From assembly GCA_034423575.1 (NCBI GenBank), contig DAOUIF010000030.1, forward strand, positions 46,052 to 110,051: DNA of 64,000 nt. Direction: 5' to 3'. Source of the stretch: Bin87 sp034423575 (lineage in GTDB: Bacteria > Chloroflexota > Dehalococcoidia > Lucifugimonadales > UBA3495). Numbering within the stretch: the stretch's first letter is position 1; each line of letters starts with the position of its first letter. The notes below the pieces were generated by a model. That model had not been told where the DNA came from, made no database searches, and saw only the letters and a program-made list of their open reading frames with translations. Position numbers and translations under genes: made by a program. Of this stretch, positions 1 through 8,142 are shown piece by piece.

Positions 1-927
1 GTGATCCTCGGCCTCGCGATCGGAGCGGTAGTATTTTTCTTCGTTGCTCCCGGCAAGCCGGCCGTTGGCGTGATCAACATCCCGTTCACCGTCATCGATG
101 GCGGTTCAGCGTTCGTTATCGGTCGTCATCTCGATTACGCCCTGCAAGACGACTCGATTAAGGCGGTGGTGATCGCCATTTCCAGCCCGGGCGGTGGCGC
201 GTCCTCCAGCGAGCGCCTGTACTTCCACACCCGCCGCTTGCGCGACGAAAAACCGGTGGTCTTCGTGATGCACGGCATGGCTGCCAGTGGTGGTTACATG
301 ATGGCCATGGGAGGCAACTACATCTACGCCCAACCGACGTCCCTCGTCGGAAACGTCGGTGTCATCGGTATATCGGGTGGGACGCTGCCGCCAGTTTTGC
401 CCGAAATCATCACCACCACCGGTCCACACAAGCTCACCGGCGGCTCCAGGCAGCATTGGATCAACTTGATTGACTTGGTCAAGGATCGGTTCGCAAAGAT
501 GGTAATGCATGAGCGCGGCGACCGTATTCGCATAACCGAGGCGCAGCTGCTCGAGGGTAACCTCTACGTAGGGCAGGATGCGGTGTCCCTGGGCTTGGTC
601 GACGAAATCGGCGTGACTGGCGACGCTGTCGAAAAGGCGGCCGAGCTGGCCGGCATCGGCAGATACAAACTGGTCGACGTGAACGCCAAGGTCTTCGAGA
701 AACACGGATGGCGGGCACAGCTCACCCAGGCGCCGCTGGACGCAATCCCCGCAGATGACGCAGGCACCGGGTCCGAATCGGATCGGGATGGAGTAGCGCC
801 CGAAGACCAGTACGGGCCACCGCTGATGGGAGCTCTGGGTCAGGAACCGGTGGACCCGCTTTCGCACCTGCCGATCGATATCGGGCAGCCGAATATCTAC
901 TACCTATATGCGGGTTATGGCTACTAA
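1..927 (+). CDS. SppA/S49-family membrane serine peptidase (5' end may lie outside window)
   Basis: Signal-peptide-peptidase-like serine protease, expected to cut peptides in or at the membrane. A hydrophobic segment covers about residues 2-16. The S49 core follows: SSPGGG near 61-66, the nucleophile in AASGGY (Ser96), and a candidate catalytic Lys144 after the hydrophobic turn. The Ser-Lys spacing of 48 is close to that of single-domain B. subtilis SppA, and the C-terminal LGLVDEIG signature is present. The residues after about 235 are acidic, low in complexity and not typical of the family. The frame opens at a GTG on base 1, so a longer N-terminus upstream cannot be excluded. The next gene overlaps its 3' end by 20 bases, which suggests co-translation. 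Confidence 0.85.
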   Translation: MILGLAIGAVVFFFVAPGKPAVGVINIPFTVIDGGSAFVIGRHLDYALQDDSIKAVVIAISSPGGGASSSERLYFHTRRLRDEKPVVFVMHGMAASGGYMMAMGGNYIYAQPTSLVGNVGVIGISGGTLPPVLPEIITTTGPHKLTGGSRQHWINLIDLVKDRFAKMVMHERGDRIRITEAQLLEGNLYVGQDAVSLGLVDEIGVTGDAVEKAAELAGIGRYKLVDVNAKVFEKHGWRAQLTQAPLDAIPADDAGTGSESDRDGVAPEDQYGPPLMGALGQEPVDPLSHLPIDIGQPNIYYLYAGYGY

Positions 928-2245
928 ACTCGCTGGGGTGCTGATACTCCTGGTGGTCTTTGTGGGTGTGGCATTCGCCGCCACGTATCTGTTTTTCTAT
1001 CGCGGCAACTACGCCGGCCCGCCCAGTGCGCACGTGGAATATGTGCCGCCACGCGCCGTCAGCGCCAACGACGGTACGCAGTGGACACCGTCGATCGGTG
1101 AGCGTTCCGGCGGCCTCGTGCTGCTCGACACTCTGCACAGTAACGGATTCTCGTCTCGAGAGATCCTGACGCTGCGCACCCGAATCGTCGCCCAGGGATA
1201 CGACCTGGAGTTACTGGGCAACTTCGCCCGGTCATCTCCTACGGACCGACGGGCCCAGTACGCCGAAAGGCTGCGCGAGGCCGACACCCTGATTGTAATT
1301 ACGCCGTTGGTCTCATACTCCGCCGGCGAGGTCGACGTGATCGAGGATTTCGTGCGCAAGGGCGGCAAGTTGGTGATAGTCTCCGATGCTGGCCGGCGTG
1401 ACCAGATGAACACCCTGGCTCAGCGGTTCGGGGTGCAGTTCCGTCCGGACTACCTGTACAACCAGGTGGAAAATGAGAACAACTACCAGCACATATTCGT
1501 GAGGGATTTCCGCCCTGACGATCTGACCGCCGGTCTGGACACCATCGTGCTGTTGACTGCCGGGTCGATCACCTCATCCGGCCCCGGCCTCGCCGTCGCG
1601 GATGCGCGCACCGAGTCTGCAGTGGCCGAAAACAACGGGGATCTGTACGTCATGGCCCGCGCCGCCGAAAGGAATGTCCTGGCGATTTCAGACTTCACGT
1701 TCATGATACCGCCCAACGATTCCAAGCTGGACAACGACCGTTTGCTGTCGAACATAATCGACTTTGCCACCACCAGCGACCGCGTTTTCGATCTGGCCGA
1801 CTTCCCGCACTTCTATCAAACCGGACCCGACGACGGCGTCCAGATCCTGCTGGGTCGCCCCGACCTTCTTGGAAGCGGCGCCACGCTGAAGGGTGGCCTG
1901 GAGGAATACGGCATTTCCGCCGATATCCAGGGAACCGAAGATGTGAGCCGGGACACGGTGTTCCTGGGTCTGCACGACGATGCGTTGCAGGTGAGGCAGT
2001 ACCTCCAGGCGGCCGGAGTCCGGGTCGACGACATGGTGGAAATACCGTCAGGCCTGGAACTTGATCCGGCGCGTACGTCGCTCACCCTGCTGGATCGCGA
2101 AGGGGACCGGCACGTGTTGATATTGCTGGCCGACTCCCCGACGGCCCTGAACGGAGCGGTATCACGCCTGTTGAGCGGCGGGTTCAGGTCCGACCTCGTT
2201 AGCGAAGTAATCGGAGTCAGCATTTCAGCGGGAGCGAGTAAGTAG
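908..2245 (+). CDS. Membrane-anchored DUF4350/GldG-like protein
   Basis: The 445-residue product has one N-terminal transmembrane helix (about 7-30) and a large extracytoplasmic part. The stretch around 75-165 (shift in register of a Rossmann-like fold, 'DTLIVITPL', 'EDFVRKGGKLVIVSD') resembles the DUF4350/GldG-type domain, which binds no known ligand. Two starts are possible, ATG 908 and in-frame ATG 917; both overlap the upstream peptidase gene. Together with the peptidase before it and the lipoprotein after it, it looks like a three-gene envelope operon. The function is not established. Confidence 0.7.
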   Translation: MRVMATKLAGVLILLVVFVGVAFAATYLFFYRGNYAGPPSAHVEYVPPRAVSANDGTQWTPSIGERSGGLVLLDTLHSNGFSSREILTLRTRIVAQGYDLELLGNFARSSPTDRRAQYAERLREADTLIVITPLVSYSAGEVDVIEDFVRKGGKLVIVSDAGRRDQMNTLAQRFGVQFRPDYLYNQVENENNYQHIFVRDFRPDDLTAGLDTIVLLTAGSITSSGPGLAVADARTESAVAENNGDLYVMARAAERNVLAISDFTFMIPPNDSKLDNDRLLSNIIDFATTSDRVFDLADFPHFYQTGPDDGVQILLGRPDLLGSGATLKGGLEEYGISADIQGTEDVSRDTVFLGLHDDALQVRQYLQAAGVRVDDMVEIPSGLELDPARTSLTLLDREGDRHVLILLADSPTALNGAVSRLLSGGFRSDLVSEVIGVSISAGASK

Positions 2246-2248
2246 TTC

Positions 2249-3613
2249 ATGAAAACCATATCCAAGCGGCTGATCCTGCTCGTTCCGGCATTGGCGGTAT
2301 TCGCGATGATCGCCTGCACTCCTCCGGTGGCACAGGAACCGGCTGCTGCAGCGCCAGGCACCCCTCCGGAGGCGATGGCCACCCGCGCCCCAGCCATGGA
2401 ACCGCCCCCGCTCGCCGACTTCAACGAGCAGCGTCAGAGCATCGACGAAGCTTGGAACCTGGTACATGATGACTTCGACCAGTGGCGCGACGACCTGACC
2501 ATGTGCCATCCCACCACGATGACCGAGGCCCTGAGCGAGTTTGCTATCGAGTTCAGCAGCGTCACCGAAGAAGCCCGGGACCTGACTCGGACCAAGACTA
2601 CAGGGGAATTCACCAACAAGCTGATCACGGCTGCTGAAGATGAGGAGACCGCTTTCCGGCAGCTCCGCGACCGCTGGCAGCCCGGAAACGTGTCGCTGTT
2701 CGAAAACGTGGAACAGCAGCGCAACTTGGCGGCCCAGGCCCAGCGCGAGGCGAAGGACATGGCGCTCGAGCTGCGCGCGGCGCTGGAAGACGCTGCGGAC
2801 CCCGAAGCAATCGAGGAATTCACCAAGGCGTTTGAGGCCATCGAGCAAGAACTGGAAGATGCCCACTCCGAGTACGGCAAGCTGACCGATGGGGCGGAAG
2901 ACGATGAGATCGCCGAAGTCGTCGCGGGCCTCGAAGGGCTGACCAAAACGATCGAGGAGATCGTTGCCGCCGTTGACGAGTTGCCGTCCCTGAAGGGCGG
3001 CAAGGAAGCCGTCAGAGATTTAGAAGAGGCGGCCAAGGCCGAAGTGGACGCTTTCGAAGCGGCCGTTGAAGCAGCCGAAGAGGCCATTGAGGCGGCCGGA
3101 GAAGACGGTGACGTCAAGCTGCCCGACTTCAAAGAGATTGATGCCAGCGTCGAGGCCAGCGAGGAAGCGGCGGACGGCCTGTCAGACGTGCTCGATGATT
3201 TGTCCGTCGAAGACACCGCAGACGCGCTGGCTGACATCACCCTCTTCGAGCTCGAGTATGATCAACTGTTACAGACGTGGGACAGGTTCCACTCTGGATA
3301 CAACCGGTGGCGCGCGGACGATGGCGGATGCGACCGGCTGGAGGTACTGGAGTCGCTGACCGAGTTCAGCGCCAACGTGGACGCGGTGGGCGACAGCGTG
3401 CGCAGCCTCCCCAAGTCCGGCTACCTGGAGCCCGTCCACCGTTTGCTGGTGGAAGCGGTCGAAGGGGAGGAGCAAGCTTTCCGGAGCCTGCGCGACACCT
3501 GGCAACCGTTCACCCTCGATGCCCTGCGGGCCGTGGACCGGGCGCGCACCATGAGCGACGACCGCCGTAGCGACGCGGACATCATCATCCTGGAGTTGGA
3601 AAACCGCTTCTGA
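2249..3613 (+). CDS. Putative lipoprotein with two related helical halves
   Basis: The 454-residue product is very rich in Ala, Glu and Asp. It has an N-terminal hydrophobic signal and a lipobox-like Cys at residue 23, so it is probably a lipoprotein anchored outside the membrane. Residues about 55-150 and 330-445 are related: both have a tryptophan-bearing start, a 'RWR..D' segment, a single Cys and a 'FR.LRD.WQP' motif. They flank a long, acidic, probably coiled-coil middle. It starts 3 bases after the preceding stop codon, so it is likely the last gene of the peptidase operon. I do not recognise the family. Confidence 0.7.
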   Translation: MKTISKRLILLVPALAVFAMIACTPPVAQEPAAAAPGTPPEAMATRAPAMEPPPLADFNEQRQSIDEAWNLVHDDFDQWRDDLTMCHPTTMTEALSEFAIEFSSVTEEARDLTRTKTTGEFTNKLITAAEDEETAFRQLRDRWQPGNVSLFENVEQQRNLAAQAQREAKDMALELRAALEDAADPEAIEEFTKAFEAIEQELEDAHSEYGKLTDGAEDDEIAEVVAGLEGLTKTIEEIVAAVDELPSLKGGKEAVRDLEEAAKAEVDAFEAAVEAAEEAIEAAGEDGDVKLPDFKEIDASVEASEEAADGLSDVLDDLSVEDTADALADITLFELEYDQLLQTWDRFHSGYNRWRADDGGCDRLEVLESLTEFSANVDAVGDSVRSLPKSGYLEPVHRLLVEAVEGEEQAFRSLRDTWQPFTLDALRAVDRARTMSDDRRSDADIIILELENRF

Positions 3614-3657
3614 GCGCGAATGCAGGCGGTTACTTCTGGTGCTGTTACGGTGCGACC

Positions 3658-4713
3658 ATGCGCTTCGGCCATTTCTTCTATCCCATGAAATTCGACGATT
3701 CCCGGGATGACGTTGCCATACGGGAATGCCTGGACGAGGCGGTGTTGGTGGAAGAGTTGGGGTATGACGCCATCTGGTTCGCGGAGCATTACTTCACCGG
3801 CGAGTGCGTGTACGGCGACCCACTGGTGTTCGCCGGCGCCGTCGCTGTGAAAACCAGCCGGGTACTGCTGGGCTTCGGCATCATTGAGCTGCCGCTGCAT
3901 AACCCGGTGCGGGTCGCGATGCAAACCGCCTTGCTGGACAACCTCAGTCAGGGTCGCTTGGTGGTAGGAACTGCTAAAGGCTCCAACTACAACGCCTTCG
4001 AGTACATTGGCTTCGGCACCGATCCGGCGCTGGGGGCGGCCCAGATGGAAGAGGCCGAGGAACTGATGGTCACGGCGTGGACGCAGGATGCAGTCCACTT
4101 CCACGGCGAGCATTACCGGGTGGCGTTTCCCTCGGTGCGGCCCAGGCCCTATCAGAAACCTCACCCGCCGCTGGCGCGGGCCTGCATCAACCGCGAGTCG
4201 ATAATCGAAATGGCCCGCATCGGACGGCCAATCCTGCTGCGCGGTCGCTCCACGAACAGCACGGCCGCCGACATCGCCCTTTATCGCGACACCATGGCCA
4301 AATCGGGGTTCAGCGATGAGGCCATCGAGCGCAATCTGGATCAGATCTGGGTGTGGCGCGAGATGCACGTGGCCGAGAGCGATGACCAGGCGCTGGATGA
4401 GTTCATTCCGGCCAACTACGAAGCCTTCTCGACCATCCAGGCGTACCGGGACGAATGGAACCCGAAGGAATTCCCGATGTCACGGCAGGTCCCGCCAACG
4501 CCCAAGCACGAGTACGGCAAGCACCCCGATCCGGACGCGGCGGAGAACCTCGTGGGCAGCCCGCGCCGCGTGGCCGAGCAACTGGACCAGATGCGAAGCG
4601 CCGGCATCCGTAACCTGATGCTAACCAACCGGGGACTGATGCCTCCCGAGGCAACACGCCGGTCACTGAAGCTCCTGGCGGAGCAGGTGATGCCGAAGTT
4701 CCGAGATAGTTGA
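3658..4713 (+). CDS. LLM-class flavin-dependent monooxygenase (copy 1)
   Basis: The 351-residue product belongs to the bacterial luciferase-like TIM-barrel family, which uses reduced FMN or F420 to oxidise organic substrates. Family hallmarks seen are the N-terminal strand with 'MRFGHFFYPM', the 'ELGYDAIWFAEHYF' helix and strand, and 'LDNLSQGRLVVGTAKG' near 99-114. The C-terminal 'GSPRRVAEQLDQM' segment near 300 is also typical. The substrate cannot be told. It is followed by a RidA-family gene 76 bases downstream, which could deal with reactive enamine or imine products. It is one of five paralogues in the window. Confidence 0.88.
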   Translation: MRFGHFFYPMKFDDSRDDVAIRECLDEAVLVEELGYDAIWFAEHYFTGECVYGDPLVFAGAVAVKTSRVLLGFGIIELPLHNPVRVAMQTALLDNLSQGRLVVGTAKGSNYNAFEYIGFGTDPALGAAQMEEAEELMVTAWTQDAVHFHGEHYRVAFPSVRPRPYQKPHPPLARACINRESIIEMARIGRPILLRGRSTNSTAADIALYRDTMAKSGFSDEAIERNLDQIWVWREMHVAESDDQALDEFIPANYEAFSTIQAYRDEWNPKEFPMSRQVPPTPKHEYGKHPDPDAAENLVGSPRRVAEQLDQMRSAGIRNLMLTNRGLMPPEATRRSLKLLAEQVMPKFRDS

Positions 4714-4789
4714 AGCAGGAGCCGGCCCGCCGTATCCACCCACGTTTGGGCGCACGACGGTTCTCAAATTGCGATGGGAGGCAAGCGCC

Positions 4790-5179
4790 ATGGAAAAGAT
4801 CAGGAACAATCATCCGGACATCGCCCCCTCGGGTTCGTCCTTCAGCCGTACCGTACGCACCGGCAACTGGCTGTTTATCGCCGGCTGCACGGCTCGGGGC
4901 ACGGAAGCCCAGGGCCAGTCGCTCATGGAGCAAACCCGCGTAACCCTGGACCGCATTGCCCGCATCGTCCGCGCCGAAGGCGGCCAGCCGTCGGACATCG
5001 TGAAGATCACGACCTTCGTCACCAGCATCCCGGCCTGGCGCGAGGCGCGCGAAACCCAGGAAGCATTGTGGGCCGAGTTCTTTGAGGGAGCCTATCCGGC
5101 CAACACCCTCATCGAGATCACGGGGCTGGCCGAGGCCGGCCTGGACGTGGAGATCGAGGCTGTGGCCGAGATCAGCTAA
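4790..5179 (+). CDS. RidA/YjgF/UK114-family protein
   Basis: The 129-residue product has the length and fold pattern of the Rid family, small trimeric enzymes that hydrolyse reactive enamines or imines. Typical stretches are 'GNWLFIAGCTA', 'DIVKITTFVTS' and the terminal 'LAEAGLDVEIEAVAEI'. The usual catalytic Arg of the RidA group, expected just before the penultimate strand ('P.R'), is absent; the segment reads YPANTLIEI. This is therefore a Rid-family relative and not a proven deaminase. Start ATG 4790 is preceded 8 bases upstream by GGGAGG. It converges on trpG. Confidence 0.85.
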   Translation: MEKIRNNHPDIAPSGSSFSRTVRTGNWLFIAGCTARGTEAQGQSLMEQTRVTLDRIARIVRAEGGQPSDIVKITTFVTSIPAWREARETQEALWAEFFEGAYPANTLIEITGLAEAGLDVEIEAVAEIS

Positions 5180-5199
5180 CGCAATTGCCGGTCCGCCGT

Positions 5200-5787
5200 T
5201 CAGGCCGGGCGGTGGAACTCCTCCACCTGCTGCAGGTAGTTGCGCAGCAGGTCGTGTCCCACCGTGGTCATGATCGACTCGGGGTGGAACTGCACCCCCT
5301 CCACGGGCAGTTCCTTGTGACGCACGCCCATGATGAGCCCGTTGTCTGTCCAGGCCGTCACTTCCAGGAAATCGGGCACGGTCTCTGGGTATATGACCAG
5401 GCTGTGGTAGCGAATCCCCTCGAACGGGTTGGGCAGGCCGGCGAACACGCCTTTGCCGTCGTGGTGGATCATCGAGGTCTTGCCGTGGCGGATCTCCCCG
5501 GCGCGGTCAACGGTTGCGCCGTAAGCGTCCCCAATGCACTGGTGCCCCAGGCACACGCCCAGCACCGGAAGCTTGGGGCCGAAGTGCCGGATAACGTCGT
5601 TGGATATCCCGGCCTCCCGGGGAGTGCAGGGCCCTGGGGACACCACGATGCCCTCGGGCTGCATGGCCTCGATGTCTTCGATGGTGGTCTTGTCGTTGCG
5701 AACTACCTCAACCTCCGCGCCCAGTTCGCACAGGTACTGGTACAGGTTGTAGGTGAAGCTGTCGTAGTTGTCGATCAGCAGCAGCAT
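5200..5787 (-). CDS. trpG: Anthranilate synthase component II, glutamine amidotransferase
   Basis: The product supplies ammonia from glutamine to TrpE for anthranilate formation, the first step of tryptophan synthesis. The 195 residues match a complete class I amidotransferase: the start motif LLLIDNYDSFTYN, nucleophile Cys79 in GVCLGHQ, and His168/Glu170 in QFHPES. The start codon shares one base with the stop codon of the upstream VOC gene (TGATG), so the two are translationally coupled. It may also serve p-aminobenzoate synthase, as many TrpG proteins do, since no separate pabA is visible here. Confidence 0.95.
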   Translation of the reverse strand: MLLLIDNYDSFTYNLYQYLCELGAEVEVVRNDKTTIEDIEAMQPEGIVVSPGPCTPREAGISNDVIRHFGPKLPVLGVCLGHQCIGDAYGATVDRAGEIRHGKTSMIHHDGKGVFAGLPNPFEGIRYHSLVIYPETVPDFLEVTAWTDNGLIMGVRHKELPVEGVQFHPESIMTTVGHDLLRNYLQQVEEFHRPA

Positions 5788-6227
5788 CAGTACAACTCCA
5801 CCAGTTCCAGCCAGTTGCCGTCCGGGTCCTGGCAGTAGGACGCCTTGCGCACCATGTTGCCGTCGTCGTCGTACATCGGCACCGGAGGCGTGGGATAGCT
5901 GAGGCCACGGCTGCGGGTGTTCTCGTAGAACGCGTCGATGTCCTCGACATAGAATGCCAGATGCGCGGCGCGAACGTCGTTCTTGTCGAATTCGGCGTAC
6001 CCGCCCTCTGGGTTCATGTACTGGATCAGCTCCAACTGGTGGCCGTCTCCCATGTCGAAGAACGCGCCCCTGATGTGGGTGTCCGGGAAGCCCAGCAGCG
6101 TGGTGGGGAACTCACCGGTGCGCTCGGTGCGCATGGTCAGGGTGAGGCCCAGTACGTCGGAGTAGAAGGCGACGGCGGCCTCCAGGTCTTTGACGATGAA
6201 GCCGGTGTGGAAGAAGGATTTGAGCAT
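5787..6227 (-). CDS. VOC-family (glyoxalase I-like) protein
   Basis: The 146-residue product contains the vicinal-oxygen-chelate fold as two beta-alpha-beta-beta-beta modules: 'FFHTGFIVKDLEAAVAFYSDVLGL' at the N-terminus and 'CQDPDGNWLELVEL' at the C-terminus. Probable metal ligands are His8, Glu near 57 and Glu near 142, as in glyoxalase I. The start was chosen at the ATG giving MLKSFFHTG; the longer frame runs into a hairpin repeat. It lies between trpE and trpG and is coupled to trpG. Its substrate is unknown, and a role in tryptophan metabolism is not implied by the sequence alone. Confidence 0.88.
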   Translation of the reverse strand: MLKSFFHTGFIVKDLEAAVAFYSDVLGLTLTMRTERTGEFPTTLLGFPDTHIRGAFFDMGDGHQLELIQYMNPEGGYAEFDKNDVRAAHLAFYVEDIDAFYENTRSRGLSYPTPPVPMYDDDGNMVRKASYCQDPDGNWLELVELY

Positions 6228-6252
6228 ATTGAGTCTCCGTTTGAGATGGTGC

Positions 6253-6344
6253 GTCATTGCGAGCGCAGCGTGGCAACCTCGTTGCGGCAACCAGTCTCCC
6301 TCATGGGAACGGGATTGCCACGTCGCTGCGCTCCTCGCAATGAC
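6253..6344. repeat. MITE-like hairpin repeat between trpE and the VOC gene
   Basis: A left arm at 6253-6278 (GTCATTGCGAGCGCAGCG...) is an imperfect inverted copy of the right arm at 6313-6344. The right arm has small insertions relative to the left arm. The element fills the gap inside the trp operon and ends 7 bases before the trpE stop codon. Repeats carrying a CATTGCGAGGAGCGCAGCGA core are widespread as dispersed non-coding elements in bacterial genomes. No transposase is encoded. Confidence 0.8.
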
Positions 6345-6350
6345 AGTGGG

Positions 6351-7811
6351 TTAAACGACCCCCTCGGCGACGTCGATGGCGCGCATCATGGCGCCGGACT
6401 TGTGCCGGGTCTCCATGTACTCGTCCTCGGCCACGCTGTCGGCGACCACGCCGCCTCCGGCCTGGACGTACATGACGCCGTCCTTGAAAATGCCGGTGCG
6501 CAGCACCAGGGCGGTGTCCATGTTGCCGTTGTAGCTGAAGTAGGCCACCGCGCCTCCGTAAGGCCCGCGCCGCTCCTGCTCCACTTCGGCGATGATCTCC
6601 ATGGCGCGGATCTTGGGCGCGCCGGAAACGGTGCCGGCGGGGAAGCACGAGCGTAGAGCGTCATAGGGCGTCATGTCTGGCCGCAGCTCGCCCTCCACGT
6701 GGGACACCAGGTGCATCACGTGGGAGAACCGCTCCACGTCCATGTACTGGGTTACTCTGACGGTCCCGGGCACGCTCACGCGGCCGATGTCGTTGCGGCC
6801 CAGGTCCAGCAGCATGATGTGTTCGGCCTGCTGCTTCTCGCTGCCCTTGAGTTCCTCCTCCAGCGCGAGATCCTCGGCCGGAGTCTGCCCGCGTGGACGC
6901 GTGCCGGCGATGGGATGGGTGTAAACGGTGCCGTCGTTAACCGTGGCCACCGTCTCGATGGCCGCGCCGACGATCTGGAACCCGTTCAGGTCCAGATAGT
7001 ACATGTAAGGCGAGGGGTTGCTGCCCCGCAGGGCGCGGTACACTTGGAAAGGGTGGGCGTCGGTGCGGCGGCTGAAGCGTTGGGAGTTCACCACCTGAAT
7101 GACATCGCCCGCATAGATGTACTCGATGCACTTTTCGATGACGGCTTCGTATTCCGGCACGGTGAAGTTGGACTGAGTTTGGCCACCAACCGGGAGGGAC
7201 GGCGTCGCCAGCAGTTCCGGCGGGACTTCCAGCGGACGGGAGAGACGGTCCACCATACGCTCGATCTTGGCGGTTGCCGCATCATAAGCCTCTTCGACGT
7301 CCTCACCATCCAGCCGGGCGTGGCTCACCACTTTGATGTCGTGGCGCAGGTGGTCGAATACCAGCAGCGTGTCGGTGAACATGAAGACCGACTCGGGAAG
7401 GCCCTGGGGGTCGGTTTCGAGCATGGGCACGCGCGGCTCGAAGTAATGCACGGCGTCGTAGGCCACATAGCCCACGCCCCCGCCGTGGAATGGCGGCAGG
7501 CCTTCCACGGGGATGAGCTGAAAGGCGTCCATCTCCCGCTGCACCAGGGTCAGCGGGTCCACCGCGCCCGAAGGCTGGTCGGCGCCGGTGCTGAACACGT
7601 CGTAGGGCTCGGTGCCGATGAAGCTGTAGCGGCCGATGCGCTCGCCGCCGGCCACCGATTCCAGCAGGAACGAATAGGGCGGACGCGCCACCTTCAGGTA
7701 GGCCGAAACCGGCGTTTCCAGGTCGGCGTTGATGGTGCGGTAGACTGGGCACAGATTGCCCTGTCCGGCCAGGGTGCGGACTTGATCAAGGGTGGGATAG
7801 TACGTTGTCAT
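6351..7811 (-). CDS. trpE: Anthranilate synthase component I
   Basis: The 486-residue product is a full-length TrpE that aminates chorismate to anthranilate using ammonia from TrpG. The C-terminal chorismate-binding domain shows the expected stretches: 'PIAGTRPRG', 'LDLGRNDIGRVS', 'CFPAGTVSGAPKIRAMEII' and 'RRGPYGGAVAYFS'. The N-terminal part has the 'LLES' element used for tryptophan feedback binding. Start ATG 7811 was chosen because the family begins close to it and an upstream in-frame ATG would enter the leader terminator region. Transcription is controlled by the T-box leader immediately upstream. Confidence 0.95.
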   Translation of the reverse strand: MTTYYPTLDQVRTLAGQGNLCPVYRTINADLETPVSAYLKVARPPYSFLLESVAGGERIGRYSFIGTEPYDVFSTGADQPSGAVDPLTLVQREMDAFQLIPVEGLPPFHGGGVGYVAYDAVHYFEPRVPMLETDPQGLPESVFMFTDTLLVFDHLRHDIKVVSHARLDGEDVEEAYDAATAKIERMVDRLSRPLEVPPELLATPSLPVGGQTQSNFTVPEYEAVIEKCIEYIYAGDVIQVVNSQRFSRRTDAHPFQVYRALRGSNPSPYMYYLDLNGFQIVGAAIETVATVNDGTVYTHPIAGTRPRGQTPAEDLALEEELKGSEKQQAEHIMLLDLGRNDIGRVSVPGTVRVTQYMDVERFSHVMHLVSHVEGELRPDMTPYDALRSCFPAGTVSGAPKIRAMEIIAEVEQERRGPYGGAVAYFSYNGNMDTALVLRTGIFKDGVMYVQAGGGVVADSVAEDEYMETRHKSGAMMRAIDVAEGVV

Positions 7812-7845
7812 GCTGCTAATTCCAGATGTGTTGGGTGGCGGCGGC

Positions 7846-7877
7846 AAAAGAAAAAGCCCGTCCCCAGCGGGACGAGC
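7846..7877 (-). terminator. Rho-independent terminator of the trp T-box
   Basis: On the minus strand, GCTCGTCCC (7877-7869) pairs with GGGACGGGC (7864-7856) around a GCTG loop, followed by TTTTTCTTTT. It is mutually exclusive with the T-box antiterminator and lies 34 bases before the trpE start. Confidence 0.93.
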
Positions 7878-8107
7878 CTAATGGCCGTGATGCCACCCTG
7901 CATACGGTGTTCAACGGGCAAGTAACGCTGCCCATACGGCCCAGCCTACTCAGGTTCGCGCGGAGTGCACGCAAAAACCTTTCGGAGGGCGGCTCCGGGG
8001 TCCATTCACCACCTGCGCCTGGCGCCGGTTCGCAGCTAACCCGGCTCTCTGGGCCTCGCTGGGCGGTTACTAATCCCCTTCACGGCAATTGGGTATTCGG
8101 ATTTGCG
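7846..8107 (-). promoter_or_regulatory. Tryptophan T-box riboswitch (trpE leader)
   Basis: Read on the minus strand, the leader has the ordered T-box landmarks. There is an AGTA motif near 8070, then AGAGAG and a GCTGCGAACC apical segment near 8050-8025. A specifier loop GTGAATGGACC follows, whose codon UGG (8004-8002) encodes tryptophan. The AGGGTGGCATCACGG T-box comes next, with UGGC at 7895-7892. UGGC can pair with a GCCA tRNA end. A CGTCCC terminator arm completes the leader. Uncharged tRNA-Trp should stabilise the antiterminator and switch on trpE. Confidence 0.93.
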
Positions 8108-8113
8108 AGGTTA

Positions 8114-8142
8114 ATTGTATGGCGGGCGGTTGGGGGCGTCAA
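8114..8142 (-). promoter_or_regulatory. Sigma70-type promoter of the trp operon
   Basis: On the minus strand there is a -35 box TTGACG (8142-8137) and a -10 box TACAAT (8119-8114) with a 17-base spacer. The predicted transcript start near 8107 lies just ahead of the T-box stem I. The -35 box overlaps the last codons of the upstream gene. Confidence 0.85.

Noticed and set aside
2434..3240. Long Ser/Ala-rich antisense frame
   Set aside because: It is the shadow of the Glu/Asp/Ala-rich lipoprotein gene and has no recognisable domain.
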